64,000 bases of DNA, from positions 154,840,971-154,904,970 of the forward strand of contig NC_081411.1 of the NCBI RefSeq assembly GCF_030272615.1. The letters run 5' to 3'. Positions 23,832-35,173 of this stretch are shown piece after piece. This DNA is from Cryptomeria japonica. Its lineage: Eukaryota; Streptophyta; Pinopsida; Cupressales; Cupressaceae. Position 1 is the stretch's first letter. Every line of letters starts with the position of its first letter. The position numbers and the translations under genes were made by a program. Below the pieces are notes generated by a model, which was not told where the DNA came from, made no database searches, and saw nothing but the letters and a program-made list of their open reading frames with translations.

Positions 23832-25222
23832 TGTAGTCAGACAAATTTGTCCAGCTTAATTAAATAAATATTCGCTATTTATTTGATTAAAAATCCACTA
23901 GCCATCAGTTAATTAAATTAATATTTAATTAATTCATCTCCAAACATTCTTCTATTAATTAAATAAATTATTCAATTTATTTTTAATTAATTCATTAAAC
24001 CAAATTCAAATCAATTAAATAAATAAAATCTATTTATTTAATTAAATCCCCCTATTCCTCTTTTAAATAAATTAAATAAAAATATTTATTTAAATTATTA
24101 TCCCCCCCCCCACTTGCATTTTCCTACAAATGCAACTTGCACACATTTATTGGAATAAATGAATTTTTATTTTAATAAAATACTATTTTCCCTCACCCAC
24201 CAAATCCAATTGCATTCCTAAATCCCCTTCTAGATTCTTTTAACCCCTTCCTGATTAGCCTAATCCATCCCCTGATTATTGTCACATTCCTAAGCAAAAT
24301 AAAGTCACTTCTCAAAGACTTCAAAAGTCTTTGAAAAGCATTTAATGCTTTGTGTGTTCAACAAATTAACCCCCAAAGTCTTCCAAGACCACTAATGACT
24401 CTTACATGACCATTTATGGCTCTTACATAACCATTTATGGTTATTTCAAACTTGTCTCCCCAAACATTTATTGTTTTGACCATATTCATCCTTTTCACAT
24501 TTGCACAAGAATTTATCCATTGGATAAAAGCTTTATTCTTTGGATAAAAAGTTTATTCATTCAACTAACCTTGACTTTAACTCCCAAGGTCATATCAAGC
24601 ATTTAATGCTTATTCCCTCCCCTCTCAACCTATCTCACATTGACACTTGTCATCCTGGGATTGGGTTGAAAGCCCTCACATGGATTTGAAATCATTCAAT
24701 CCTGACCCTTGTTGAGATTGCTCAATCTCAACCATCCATTGCTCCATTTTCCCTATAAATAGAGCCCATTTCTTCATAATCCAGATCCTGAAAACTTGTA
24801 TGCATTTAACCTATAGGTATTTTAGAGAGCATTTAGCATAGCAAACTAAAATCTTGTTGTTTTTGGGTGAAAATCAATCATTTCAATAGCATCTAGTATG
24901 TTAGATTTTCATTTTACATTTTAGAGCAATATACTCAAATCTCAATCCTCCATAAGCATCCATAGTGCAAAAAGCTGTTGAGAGCTACACTATTTTGGAA
25001 CTTGGAGAGGAGAAAAACAAGGGAGAAGGAGCTAAGAGCATGTTAGGAGGTATTTGGAGATGCCTCATCATATTTGCTTCTTTAGTTAAATATGCTTTCA
25101 TGTTTTTAGTATCTCTTTTGATATGCCTGTTTAGATTAGTTTTTGATTGACTAACACTAACGATTTTCTGGTTTCTTGTGTTGTTTGTCATTTGCTAACC
25201 TTGTCCATTTTGCAGAGCATCA
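23832..25222 (+). repeat. Tat element 5' LTR
   Basis: It is 1391 bp, from TGTAGTCAGA to AGAGCATCA. The first ~300 bp are rich in 'ttaattaaataaat' text. The TATA box is TATAAATAG at 24754-24762. A 61-codon hydrophobic frame near the 3' end is present in both LTRs only because they are near-identical. Confidence 0.95.
24754..24762 (+). promoter_or_regulatory. TATA box of Tat 5' LTR
   Basis: TATAAATAG is preceded by 'ttttccc' and followed by 'agccc', about 460 bp before the LTR end. The 3' LTR has TATAAATAA at 41767-41775, and the related solo LTR has TATAAATAG at 51364-51372. Conservation in three LTRs supports promoter use. Confidence 0.7.
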
Positions 25223-25245
25223 TTTGGTGAACTTGATGTGAATCC
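25223..25245 (+). promoter_or_regulatory. Probable Tat primer-binding site
   Basis: tttggtgaacttgatgtg directly follows the LTR, and element X has ttttggtgaacccta at the same place. I cannot assign the tRNA. Confidence 0.5.
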
Positions 25246-26834
25246 AAACACCACAAAGTTCATTTTTTTAAAACCAATAACATGTTTGAATGTTGAAAAT
25301 GTCACACAAGTTGCGCTTTGGTGCTATTGAACTCATTCTAGCGCTATTGATACTTGTTGTTATAGTGCTATTATTCTTACAATAGTGCTATTGTCTCAAG
25401 TTCAGGGCTTTCGATATTATTTTGGCGCGTTTGACATTATTTTGGCGCTATTAACCCTGTTTCAGCGCTTTTGCCCTCTCTGTCTTTCCTTTTCTTTTAG
25501 CACGTTTGTGTTAAATAGCGCCTCTGTTCAAACACAGACTAGCGCTATTGTAACAGAACGTTGTACAAAGGGCCTTGTAACTAACAAAGTGAAAGTTTTT
25601 AGGCTTGTGGAAGCCCCCCCCTTAGACATAGATTTTAGTAACTAGTTGTTGTTTGTGCAGGTTTAAAACTCACCATTAAAAATCACAAACTTTCTTTTTG
25701 GTGCTTTAAAACTTGAACAAAGAAAATTTCCTTGCTTTCTAGTTAGGGTCACTCGTCTTTTGGTGCATTAAAACTGAACAAGACAAACATTTGTTTTCTT
25801 GCAAGTTAGGAAACACACTTCATTTGGGGATTAAAATTAACAATTCTATTTTTCTTGCATCAAAAGAATTTACAAGCCACACTTAAAATTTTGGTGCAAT
25901 TAAAACTTACAATCCACTTGTTTCAATTCTTGCAAGCAATTTACTTCAAGCAAACGTGTTTTTTATTAAGTTGACCAGGATTTTATTTTCCTAGTTACTT
26001 AAACATATTGCCTTTGAAGTTAAAAAGAACATCATGATTGTTGGAGCAACATCTCCAAATAGTTAGACCACATTGCGATGATGGGTTAAAAAGAACAAGT
26101 GTTTTTCATGCTTGGCACACTTGTGAAAAAGTCGGTCGAGTGGTCCTACCTCTAACACACACTATCCTCTCCCTTGGCTTTTGTGGTCCTAGGTGCAACA
26201 GAAAAGTGTTAGTAACACTCAAAATTTTATCTTTTTAAGAGAGGTCTGCCAAGAGACACATCACTCTTGGGAATGACCTCACGCGGTAAATACTTTGAGC
26301 CACTATAGAAATTAGGTGAGAGCGAAAGCTGTAGCCTTGGGTATAGCTATTCCTACAGTGTAACTGGCCGAAAGGACAAATGGGCCCCACCACTAGTTAC
26401 AAGGCTCTTAAGTGAGTCACTACAGAATGAACTTATGTCCAAAAACATCGAACATGACTAAACACCTTTAAGTAGTAGCCCACCCGTTCTATTGATTGAG
26501 GATATTTGCGATATAATTTAGTGCAAGAGCATAGATGGTTTTGCTCCCAAGATACTCACCATACATATTTCCTTGAGTAGAAACATAGCTTTTTGCAAAG
26601 TCACTTGTGGCTTGATAAAAGTGGTGACTCCCCCATCATAGGGATCATCTATTTGTTATGTTCGTGCAAGACTAAGTATATCACATCCTTACCTGCCACG
26701 ATGAGATTCATAAGGTATGTAGTACCAAAGTCGAAGAAATATCAAGATGTGGGCTAAATTTATCACAACTGGCCTTTTGACCTTAGGGATAAAAAGTGTT
26801 TGAAGTGTGTTCATTTTAAAAGACCAAGTGCAAA
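25246..26834 (+). other. Tat leader: AGCGCTATTG motif array and tandem repeats
   Basis: From 25313 to 25560 the motif (t)agcgctattg or a near variant (gtgctattg, ggcgctatt, agcgctttt) recurs about ten times. From 25660 to 25930 several units of 'ttttggtgc(a/t)ttaaaact' type follow. The rest (25960-26834) has no convincing coding frame. The arrangement parallels the element X leader. Confidence 0.6.
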
Positions 26835-27434
26835 TTGAGCCAATCTAAAGGAAGAGTCATATACAAGTCCAAGGATTGGGTTGATCTAGACCCATACTCA
26901 TTTGTGCCTTTGAGGCTACATTCTTGTGTTTGTGTGCTTGCTTTGTTTTCTTGTCAAAGAAAAATCAGAAAATCACTTCCCAAAAACAAAGTATTCATCC
27001 AACCAAACACATCAAAAACAAAGTGCAAACAACAAAAGTATCAAAACTTTATGACCATTCTTCACATCTTGCGAAAGGAGAAGCGTCATCAGAATATCAA
27101 CTTGAAAAGAAGACCATTAAGCTCAAAGGCTTTGATCAAAAGGAGGAAATTCTTCTATATAAATAGACAAATCTTTGTCTCACATAGAGTCTTTCTGCGT
27201 CACATGCATCTCTACCTTCAAGGCAAAACAAATGAATTTGATTCAGAATCATTGAACCACAGAGCTTTAATGCAATATAGAGCTCTGAGTTATCACAAAA
27301 ACCAAGGAGGTAAGATTAATCCCAACTTTTTCCCAAACGTCTATATCACATACAACACAACTCGAGAAATAACACCAACACCTGAAAGGGAAGAGGTAGA
27401 GTTTGTCCCATTTGTGACACAAAGTTTTTATTGA
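26835..27434 (+). CDS. Extra ORF upstream of gag (Ogre ORF1-like position)
   Basis: This is an uninterrupted 199-codon frame between the leader and gag, unusually long for this otherwise stop-rich element. The first in-frame start is not a plain ATG, so the true start may be internal or upstream. The product is basic (many KR pairs) with a hydrophobic early segment (SFVPLRLHSCVCVLALFSC) and a Glu-rich end. No domain is recognised. Ogre-type elements carry an ORF of unknown function at this place, so the position fits. Homology to that ORF is not shown. Confidence 0.45.
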   Translation: MSQSKGRVIYKSKDWVDLDPYSFVPLRLHSCVCVLALFSCQRKIRKSLPKNKVFIQPNTSKTKCKQQKYQNFMTILHILRKEKRHQNINLKRRPLSSKALIKRRKFFYINRQIFVSHRVFLRHMHLYLQGKTNEFDSESLNHRALMQYRALSYHKNQGGKINPNFFPNVYITYNTTREITPTPEREEVEFVPFVTQSFY

Positions 27435-27883
27435 AGTTGAAAACATTTTTCATCCATCATCTTCTTCATCCATCATCATTTCATCATCAATCTATTCCAA
27501 CTCTCAAAACATTACGAGGTTCTTGTCCCAAGTTACCTTTTTAGATATTGCTTGAATCAAACACATCACATCGCTTTTTAGATTGTTTCTACATCTAGGA
27601 TAAGCTCATCCTAAGAGACACATCTACGCAGGTTAAAACTAGTTCATGAGTGAATCCTCTCATTACTAGGTAGTTCAATCTGTAACACATCTTAGATTGC
27701 TCTACACCTTATCACATCAAAACTTATCAAAACAAGCAAGCAATTCAAAGAAGGAATTTCGGTTACATCTATCTTAAAGTGCTAGAGATCCACATGCAAC
27801 ACAAATCACCAACCATCAATCTCTCATTTCATCAACAACTCATCATCATCTTCACTCAACTTCAACAAAAGCTTGCAAACAAA
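27435..27883 (+). other. Spacer between the extra ORF and gag
   Basis: No gene is seen. A/C-rich text with many 'atcatc' and 'cacatc' runs; an in-frame stop precedes the gag ATG. Confidence 0.5.
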
Positions 27884-30800
27884 ATGGCCCAAACTCGATC
27901 ACAGTCAAGGCAACGAGAAATAGAAATGGAAGAAGAAGAAGAGGAAAATCTCAATGAATTTCAAGAAGCACTTGGAGGAAATGCGAATGATGAAAACCCA
28001 AGTACTCCTACTCCTACAACAATAGAAAGGGCCTAGCATAACCCTCTCTTTAACAGACTATTTGATGAAATACTCAGGAGCAATGCGGATGCTCACTTCT
28101 TAAAACTCCCTCAAGAAGGAGCAAAACTCCCCTCTGACTTTGATCTTGCCCAATTAAGACAAGCATCAAAAAGACAAAGTCGCCATGAAGAGGAAAGAGG
28201 TAGAGATCCCATCAGATATAACATTCCTCGAGGTAACCCACCACCTCCTCCTCCAAATGAAATGGAGATGTTACGGCAACAAGTCAAGAATCTTGCCCAA
28301 CAACTTCATAGAGGTGTCAAGACTAACTAATTCTCACTCAATGACATTTGTCCCTATCCTTTTGATAGGAATCTTTATATGCCACCCTTTCCACAAGGAT
28401 TCGAAACACCCAAATTCGAAAAATATAGAGGAAAGGGAGATCCTCATGACCATGTCAGAGAATTTCATTCTGCTTGCTTTGAAGTAGCATATGAAGACAC
28501 CTACCTAATGCGCCTTTTTCCCCAAAGCTTGGGAGGAACAACCACATCATGGTTTTCCTGACTATCAGGTGGCATTAGAACATTTGAGGAACTCATCCAA
28601 AAGTTCCTAGCTCATTACTCTCATAACATTGAACGCGACATCACCATGGCCGATCTGTGCAACACCAAACAAAAACCAGGTGAACTATTCTCAATATTCT
28701 TGCAACGATGGTGCCAAATGTCTAGCAGATGTTCTCTTCAGTTACCTGAATGAGAACTAGTGGAAATATTCATTTCCAACTTAAACGAAGAAATGGAATT
28801 TCACCTGGATGTCAAAGACACAGACTCTTTTAATGATATGATCACCAAGGGTTTGAAATGTGAACGGGCACTCATCAAGAAAGGACTCATCAAAATCTAT
28901 AATGAACCAAAAGATGGTCATCATCCACGCTTCAATAGTGATAAACCAAGCTTCTGGAACAAAAACAAGAATATCGTCAATGATGGGTTTGTGGATGCCA
29001 GGACTATCCAAAATGCACAACCTGTGGTTCGGTTTCCAGGACAGAATCCTCCACCTCAGAATAACACAAATGTTCCTTCCAATCAAGATTGCATCACATC
29101 TCACGATGAACCAAGACCTTGTTAGCAAAAATAGAAACACACATACACTCCCTCAGGGGAACCCATTGAAACAGTATTGCGACAACTCATTTCTCAAAAT
29201 TTGGTCACTCTACCTAAACTATCAAACTATGAGCCTCAGGTCAAACCGGCATGGTGGAGAGATACTGAACACTGTGATTTCCACCAAGGAAGAGGACACA
29301 AGACAAGTAATTGTCACCGATTGAAAGATCTCATTCAGCATCTCATTGATCAAGGAGAAATTGAAATAGAAGGACATGACCCAAAAATAACAAATAATGA
29401 TCATTTGATGTTCAAAAATCCACTTCCATCACAAGATCAAAGGGATCCTTCCACTTCCAGGCGAGGCACTGATACCACAGATTATACACAGGCTGCGTAT
29501 AATTACACTGTAAATCATCTGTATGATGCCAATGAACAAGTTGCAACTATAACCTTCAAAAATCCCAACTCCAATTGCAATGTTGTTACACATCGTGGCA
29601 AAGTTACCATAAAGGTAGCTCCACAAGGCACCACCTCCATCCCAAAGCAATACAATCTTGTGGAACAATTAGACAAAACGCCTGTGCTTATATCCATTTT
29701 AGAGCTATTGTGCCTATCACCATCTCATAAAACTATCTTGGATCAAGGACTCCAAGAGGCGTCAGTCCCTGCAAATCTGAATACAAACCAATTTCAAGCC
29801 ATGGTTGGAAGTCTAAAGTCATCACCTTGTCTCACTTTTTCTGAAAGTGACAACTCTTCCTTCCAGCAACCTCATAATGCCTCACTACACATTGAAGGTT
29901 TTATCAATCAACATAGGATCAAGTGAGTCTTGATCAATAATGCAGCAAGCTTGAACATTTGTACACTACAGTTGGTCACAGCATTAGGATATGCGGTAGA
30001 ATCAGTGGATCCTCGTAAGAAGATCACAATCAAAGCCTATGACGATGCAGAGCATTCATCCAAAGGAGCTATGGTACTACCAATCCGAGTTGGCCCTGTA
30101 GTAAAGCACATCATCTATCAGGTTCTGGACCTTCCTCTACCATACAATCTATTGTTAGGGAGACCTTGGATACATGCCATGCAAGCTGTTCCATCTACCT
30201 ATCATCAATGTATCAAGTTCCCACATAACAGTGTAGAGATCACAATCCTGGGCGATGCAAATCCCTTTGCCTATTGCCATAATATCAGCCATCAACCAGA
30301 GATTACCGTTCCTAATAATAGAGAAGCCATTTCCTCCACATCATATATAAATCCCGCCTCTCTTGCCAGTTCAAACACCACTATACCAAAGCAAGAAAAG
30401 CTTAAGATGAAAGTAGCAGAGGAAGGTCTTGGGGAATACAACTTGAGTCAACTCTTTTGTGTAGGACAAATGCCCACTTCTCCTCGACCACATGGTAAAC
30501 CACAATAGTTACTCCAGCAACCACTAATCACGCCTGCATATGCTTTGACACCTTTCATCCTTGGAAAGGGTCAAGAAGAAGAAACCCAAGATGAGGACTT
30601 AGCCAAATGGATCTATAAAGATCCCATCACCATTGATCTACCATAAGTTAAACTTCCTACGGATCAGTATGGCAAAGGTCTCCTCATTATGCAAAGAATG
30701 GGGTATGATGGTCAGAGTGCTTTGGGATGTTGCAAATAAGGATGACATGAACCTCTACTGCCGGAATTAAAGCCCAAAGGTAATACAGGCCTAGGCTTTG

Positions 30801-33800
30801 AAAAAGAGATATTTCCTAAACTCAAATTCAAAGGAAAACCCAGCAAACCATTTTGTCAGCCTACTGCAAAGAGGGCACCATTCATTATCAAAGCAGCCTC
30901 AAGCACCATCCCAACTGCCCCACTGAGGCTCAAAATCCCAACACAACCATCACTAATGCCACTCATCCCACCAAATGAACTTGTAATCCCATTAGCAACA
31001 CCATTAGCAGTAGCAAATGTATCAAAACCTGCAGTAGTATCTATGGTACTAGCAGTTCCAGCAGAAGCCACTGAGTCAACATTATCGATACTCCTTGTAC
31101 CATATTCTTTTATCCCCATTGACCTTCTTGCAGCACCAACCACTACAAAGATACATCAACCAATCACACCTGCAGTATTTAACTCAAAAGACATCCCAGT
31201 ATGGTATAGTAATCGGATGCTGGAAAGTGACTCAGAGACCAACTCACATGAGTGGGAATTTGATTCTGTATAGCTTAACACTTCAAATGAGGAAGATACA
31301 TTACTACCTATGCCACGCAAAGACATCCCTATTTATGGAGAAGCATAGATAAAGACCACTTGGGTTCCTGAACTGAAAACATCTTCCATAGACCCTACAT
31401 CTCATCCTATGCCTGATTTTGATAGGGAGAGTACCATCAACAACCTTCACCATAATGTCTTAACCCTCACTGATACATCTAATGCACTTAACCTAATCGA
31501 TGAAGTAATGCCCATTATCCACCCTGAACTCATCGAATGGAACCAACCAAATCCCCCATGTCTTAACTTCTTCCAAAATGATGAGGCCATCATTGACTTT
31601 TTGGAATTAAGGGATAACCTACCAAGTGGGGATCACAAAGCTAGATTCGCCATTGAACTTAATAGCGTAGCATACTTTGGGGCAGATGCCAAACCTTTCA
31701 GCTGCAAAAATATAACAATAAAACATGGATCTTCTAGTGAAAACCACACTGTGGCACTATTTGATCTGACAAAAGTAAAAAGAAAGAGCGTATCCAATGG
31801 TGAAAACCTCTCTGAGGCGCCTGAGGATGAAGGGTTTGACATTCTCCTTGCTAGTACACAACATGAATGATCAACGATTCTCATCAAGGAAACCAAAGAA
31901 TACAATGTGGGGACTCCTGAAAATCCTCATCTCATACATCTGGCATCTCTTCTCACTCCAGAGGAACAACCTAAATTTATAGAGTTCTTCCAGAAATGTC
32001 AGATCAACTTCGCATGGTCATATGCAGACATGCTTGGGCTTGATCCTGATTTAGTCATGCATCACCTCACCATAGCAGAAGGAGCCAAACCTGTCAAGCA
32101 AAAGCTTCGTAAGATGCATCCTCAAATTGGAGTGGTAGTCAAAACAGAACTCAAGAAACTCCTAGATGTTGGTTTCATTAGGCCAATTGATTATGCAGAA
32201 TGGATCTCCAACATTGTGCCTATCGGCAAACCAAAAGGGGGCATCCGCATTTGTACTGACTTCAGAGATCTAAATAAGGCCTGTCCTAAGGATGACTTCC
32301 CCCTTCCAAATATCGACATCATAGTGGATCTGACAGCAGGACATGCCATACTTTCACTCATGGATGGCTTTTCAGGATACAATCAGATAAAGACCACACC
32401 AAAAGATCAACATAAGACAACCTTCACATGTCCATGGGGCACATATTGGTAGAATGTAATGCCTTTTGGTCTAAAGAATGCAGGAGCGACCTATCAAAGA
32501 GCAATGACCACCATCTTCCATGACATGATGCATACTATGATGGAAGATTATGTTGATGACTTACTAGCAAAATCACTCACCAGAGAAGGGCATCTCCACG
32601 TCTTAGATAAAATCTTTGATAGGCTGGAACAATACCATGTTCGACTCAACCCAAAGAAATGTGTCTTTGGAGTAACCTATGGGAAGCTTCTAGGATACAT
32701 TGTCTCCAGCAAAGGTATTGAGGTCGACCCATTAAAGGTAAAAGCAATCATGGACATGCCACCACCAAAGAATATCAGTCAGCTAAGGACATTATAAGGG
32801 TGACTTCAATCCATCCGAAGATTCATTGCATAGTTGGCTGATAAGTGTCACCCATTCACACACCTGCTACACAAGAACATCCACTTTCAGTGGGATGCCT
32901 GATGCCAACAAGCATTTCAGATGCTTAAAGACTATCTCATGAATCCACCATTGCTGATGCCACCAGATCCAAGTAGACCGTTGTTACTCTATATCTCAGC
33001 AACAAGTACAACATTGGGTGTACTACTGGCACAACATAATACAAAAGGAAAAGAGTGTGTTGTTTACTACATCTCTCATACACTGGTGGGCTATGAACTA
33101 AATTACACACCTATTGAGCGAGCTTGCCTGGCAGTAACCTTAGCAGCCACTAAACTGAGGCACTATCTGTTGACACACAAGGTACAACTCATTGCAAAGA
33201 TTGATCCACTCAAGTATTTACTCAGCAAAGCAGCACTGATAGGCCGCTTGGCCAAATGGGTGATGATTCTCAGTGAATTTGACATCGAGTATGTGGACCG
33301 TAAAGCTATTAAAGGTCAAGTTATTGTAGATCAGTTGGCTGATGCACCCCTCATAGGTGATCATCCTCTCATTTCCAATTTTCCAGATGAAGAGATATTC
33401 ATGATCACAACAACACAACCATGGAAACTATACTTTGATGGTTCATACACTAGGCATGGCTCGGGGGCAGGCATTCTGTTTATCACACCGCAAGGTGATA
33501 GCATCCTGAAGTCTTACAGGCTCACATTTCCATGCACTAACAACATAGAAAAATATGAGGCCTTGATCATAGGACTCAGGCTAGCCGTACAATGGAAATT
33601 ACAAGAACTACAAGTATATGGCGACTCCCAACTGGTCATTCGACAAGCAATAGATGAATATCAGACCAAGGATGATAAGCTCATACCATATAAGCAAGTG
33701 GTGGACAATCTAAAGACATCATTTACCACTATCACTTTTGAGAAAATACCAAGAGATCAGAATCGAGCTACTGATGCTATGGCTACCATCGCATCTCTTG

Positions 33801-35173
33801 TAGATCTTCCATAGAATTCAACACGCTACGAGTTCTTGGTAGAATAGCTTTGGATTCCCACTTATGATATCCCTGAATCCAAAATGATATGTCACCTTGT
33901 CGGTTCTGAATCCCCATGGTACGGTGAATTCTACACCTATCTCTGCGATCACACCCTTCCTCCCAACCAATCGAATAACCAATGTAAAACCTTCATTCAC
34001 CAAACTACTCGATATACCATTATTGCCGAAACCCTATACTGACACGGTCTTGATGGTACTCTCCTTCGATGTCTGGAACAAGGTGAGATAACAAAGGCTT
34101 TGGAAGAAGTCCATGAAGGAATTTGCAAGACTCACTCAAGTGGTCCGTCACTAGCCAAGAAACTCCTACGCAATGGATACTATTGGCCATCTATGGAAAA
34201 AGATTCCTACTACTTTGTCAGAAAATGCAAGAAATGTCAAATTCATGGCGACCTAATACATGCACCAGCTCAGGAACTGCAACCAATCATAGCACCATGG
34301 CCTTTCTATCAATGGGGTCTTGACCTTGTAGGTTAGATTCATCCATCTTCATCCAATGGCCATAAATTCATTATTACCACCACCGAATATTTCACAAAGT
34401 GGATCGAAGCTGTTCCACTTACCCAAGTCACCGGCAAGCAGATCACCTCATTCATCCTCAACTACATCATCTGCCGGTATGGTGTGCCCATGTCCATCAT
34501 CACAGATAACGGTCTTCCTTTCAAAAATCAGAATGTCCGTGAACTGTGTGAGAAATTTCACATCCAACACCGCTTTTCCTCTCCCTATTACCCACAAGGC
34601 AATGGTTAGGCCAAAGCATCCAATAAAAACATATTAAGAATCCTAAAGAATATAGTCAATGATGCCGACCATGATTGGCATGTTCAACTAAATCCAGTGC
34701 TATGGGCATATCGAACTAGCATTCGAACCCCTACAGGTGCAACTCCTTATTCATTGGTCTATGGTGCAGAAGCTATCTTGCCTGTTGAGGTCGAGATACC
34801 ATCATTATGGGTTTCCTTGCACAATCTCATCGATGATGAAGCCTACAGAGTATACCATCTTTAGGACTTAGAGTTACTTGATGAGAAATGACAAGCTGCA
34901 TACAATCACCTCAAATCCTATCTGCAGCGCATGAGTAGAAGCTACAATCACTGAGTTAGATCTCGTACATTTGAGGTAGGTGATCTTGTTCTGCGAGAGA
35001 ATCCTCGCAACCAACCAAACAAAGAACATTAGGGCAAGTTTGAATCAAACTGGCTGGGCCCATATGTTGTCACTGCTGTATTTGGGTCTAGGGCATATCA
35101 GTTGGCTACATCAGAAGGAGAACCGCTCGTAGATCCAATCAATAGCATGCACCTCAAACAGTTTTATACCTAA
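27884..35173 (+). pseudogene. Tat gag-pol polyprotein: single frame, many nonsense codons
   Basis: From the ATG (MAQTRSQSRQ) to TAA at 35171 the reading stays in one frame for 2429 codons. It is broken by about 28 nonsense codons and I found no frameshift. Landmarks: capsid-like region (KFEKYRGKGDPHDH, about codon 170); CDFHQGRGHKTSNC (about 464); protease VLINNAAS (about 682), where the usual Asp is Asn; G-patch-like segment (about 925-955); RT DFRDLNKACPKDDFPLP and YVDDLL (about 1556); Gypsy RNase H; second RNase H starting WKLYFDGS (about 1850), with GDSQLV; integrase zinc finger CKKCQIHG (34226) and ITDNG (about 34503). The third catalytic acid of integrase (near 34613) reads Lys. Protease and integrase both look dead. 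Confidence 0.92.
30650..30750 (+). other. G-patch-like motif between protease and RT
   Basis: The segment YGKGLLIMQRMGYDGQSALG matches the G-patch pattern of spaced glycines with an aromatic after MG. Two stops follow at once (30737, 30743). G-patch domains bind RNA or helicases and are known next to the protease of betaretroviruses. Its presence here is read from the motif only. Confidence 0.5.

Noticed and set aside
24965-25150. 61-codon hydrophobic ORF present in both Tat LTRs
   Set aside because: The two copies agree because the LTRs are near-identical; there is no independent evidence of coding.
25385-25645. 86-codon ORF in the Tat leader
   Set aside because: It lies over the AGCGCT motif array, is low-complexity and has no recognisable feature.
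27884-35173. Endogenous pararetrovirus (caulimovirus-like) origin
   Set aside because: LTRs, a target duplication and an integrase core are present, which caulimovirus-derived sequences lack.
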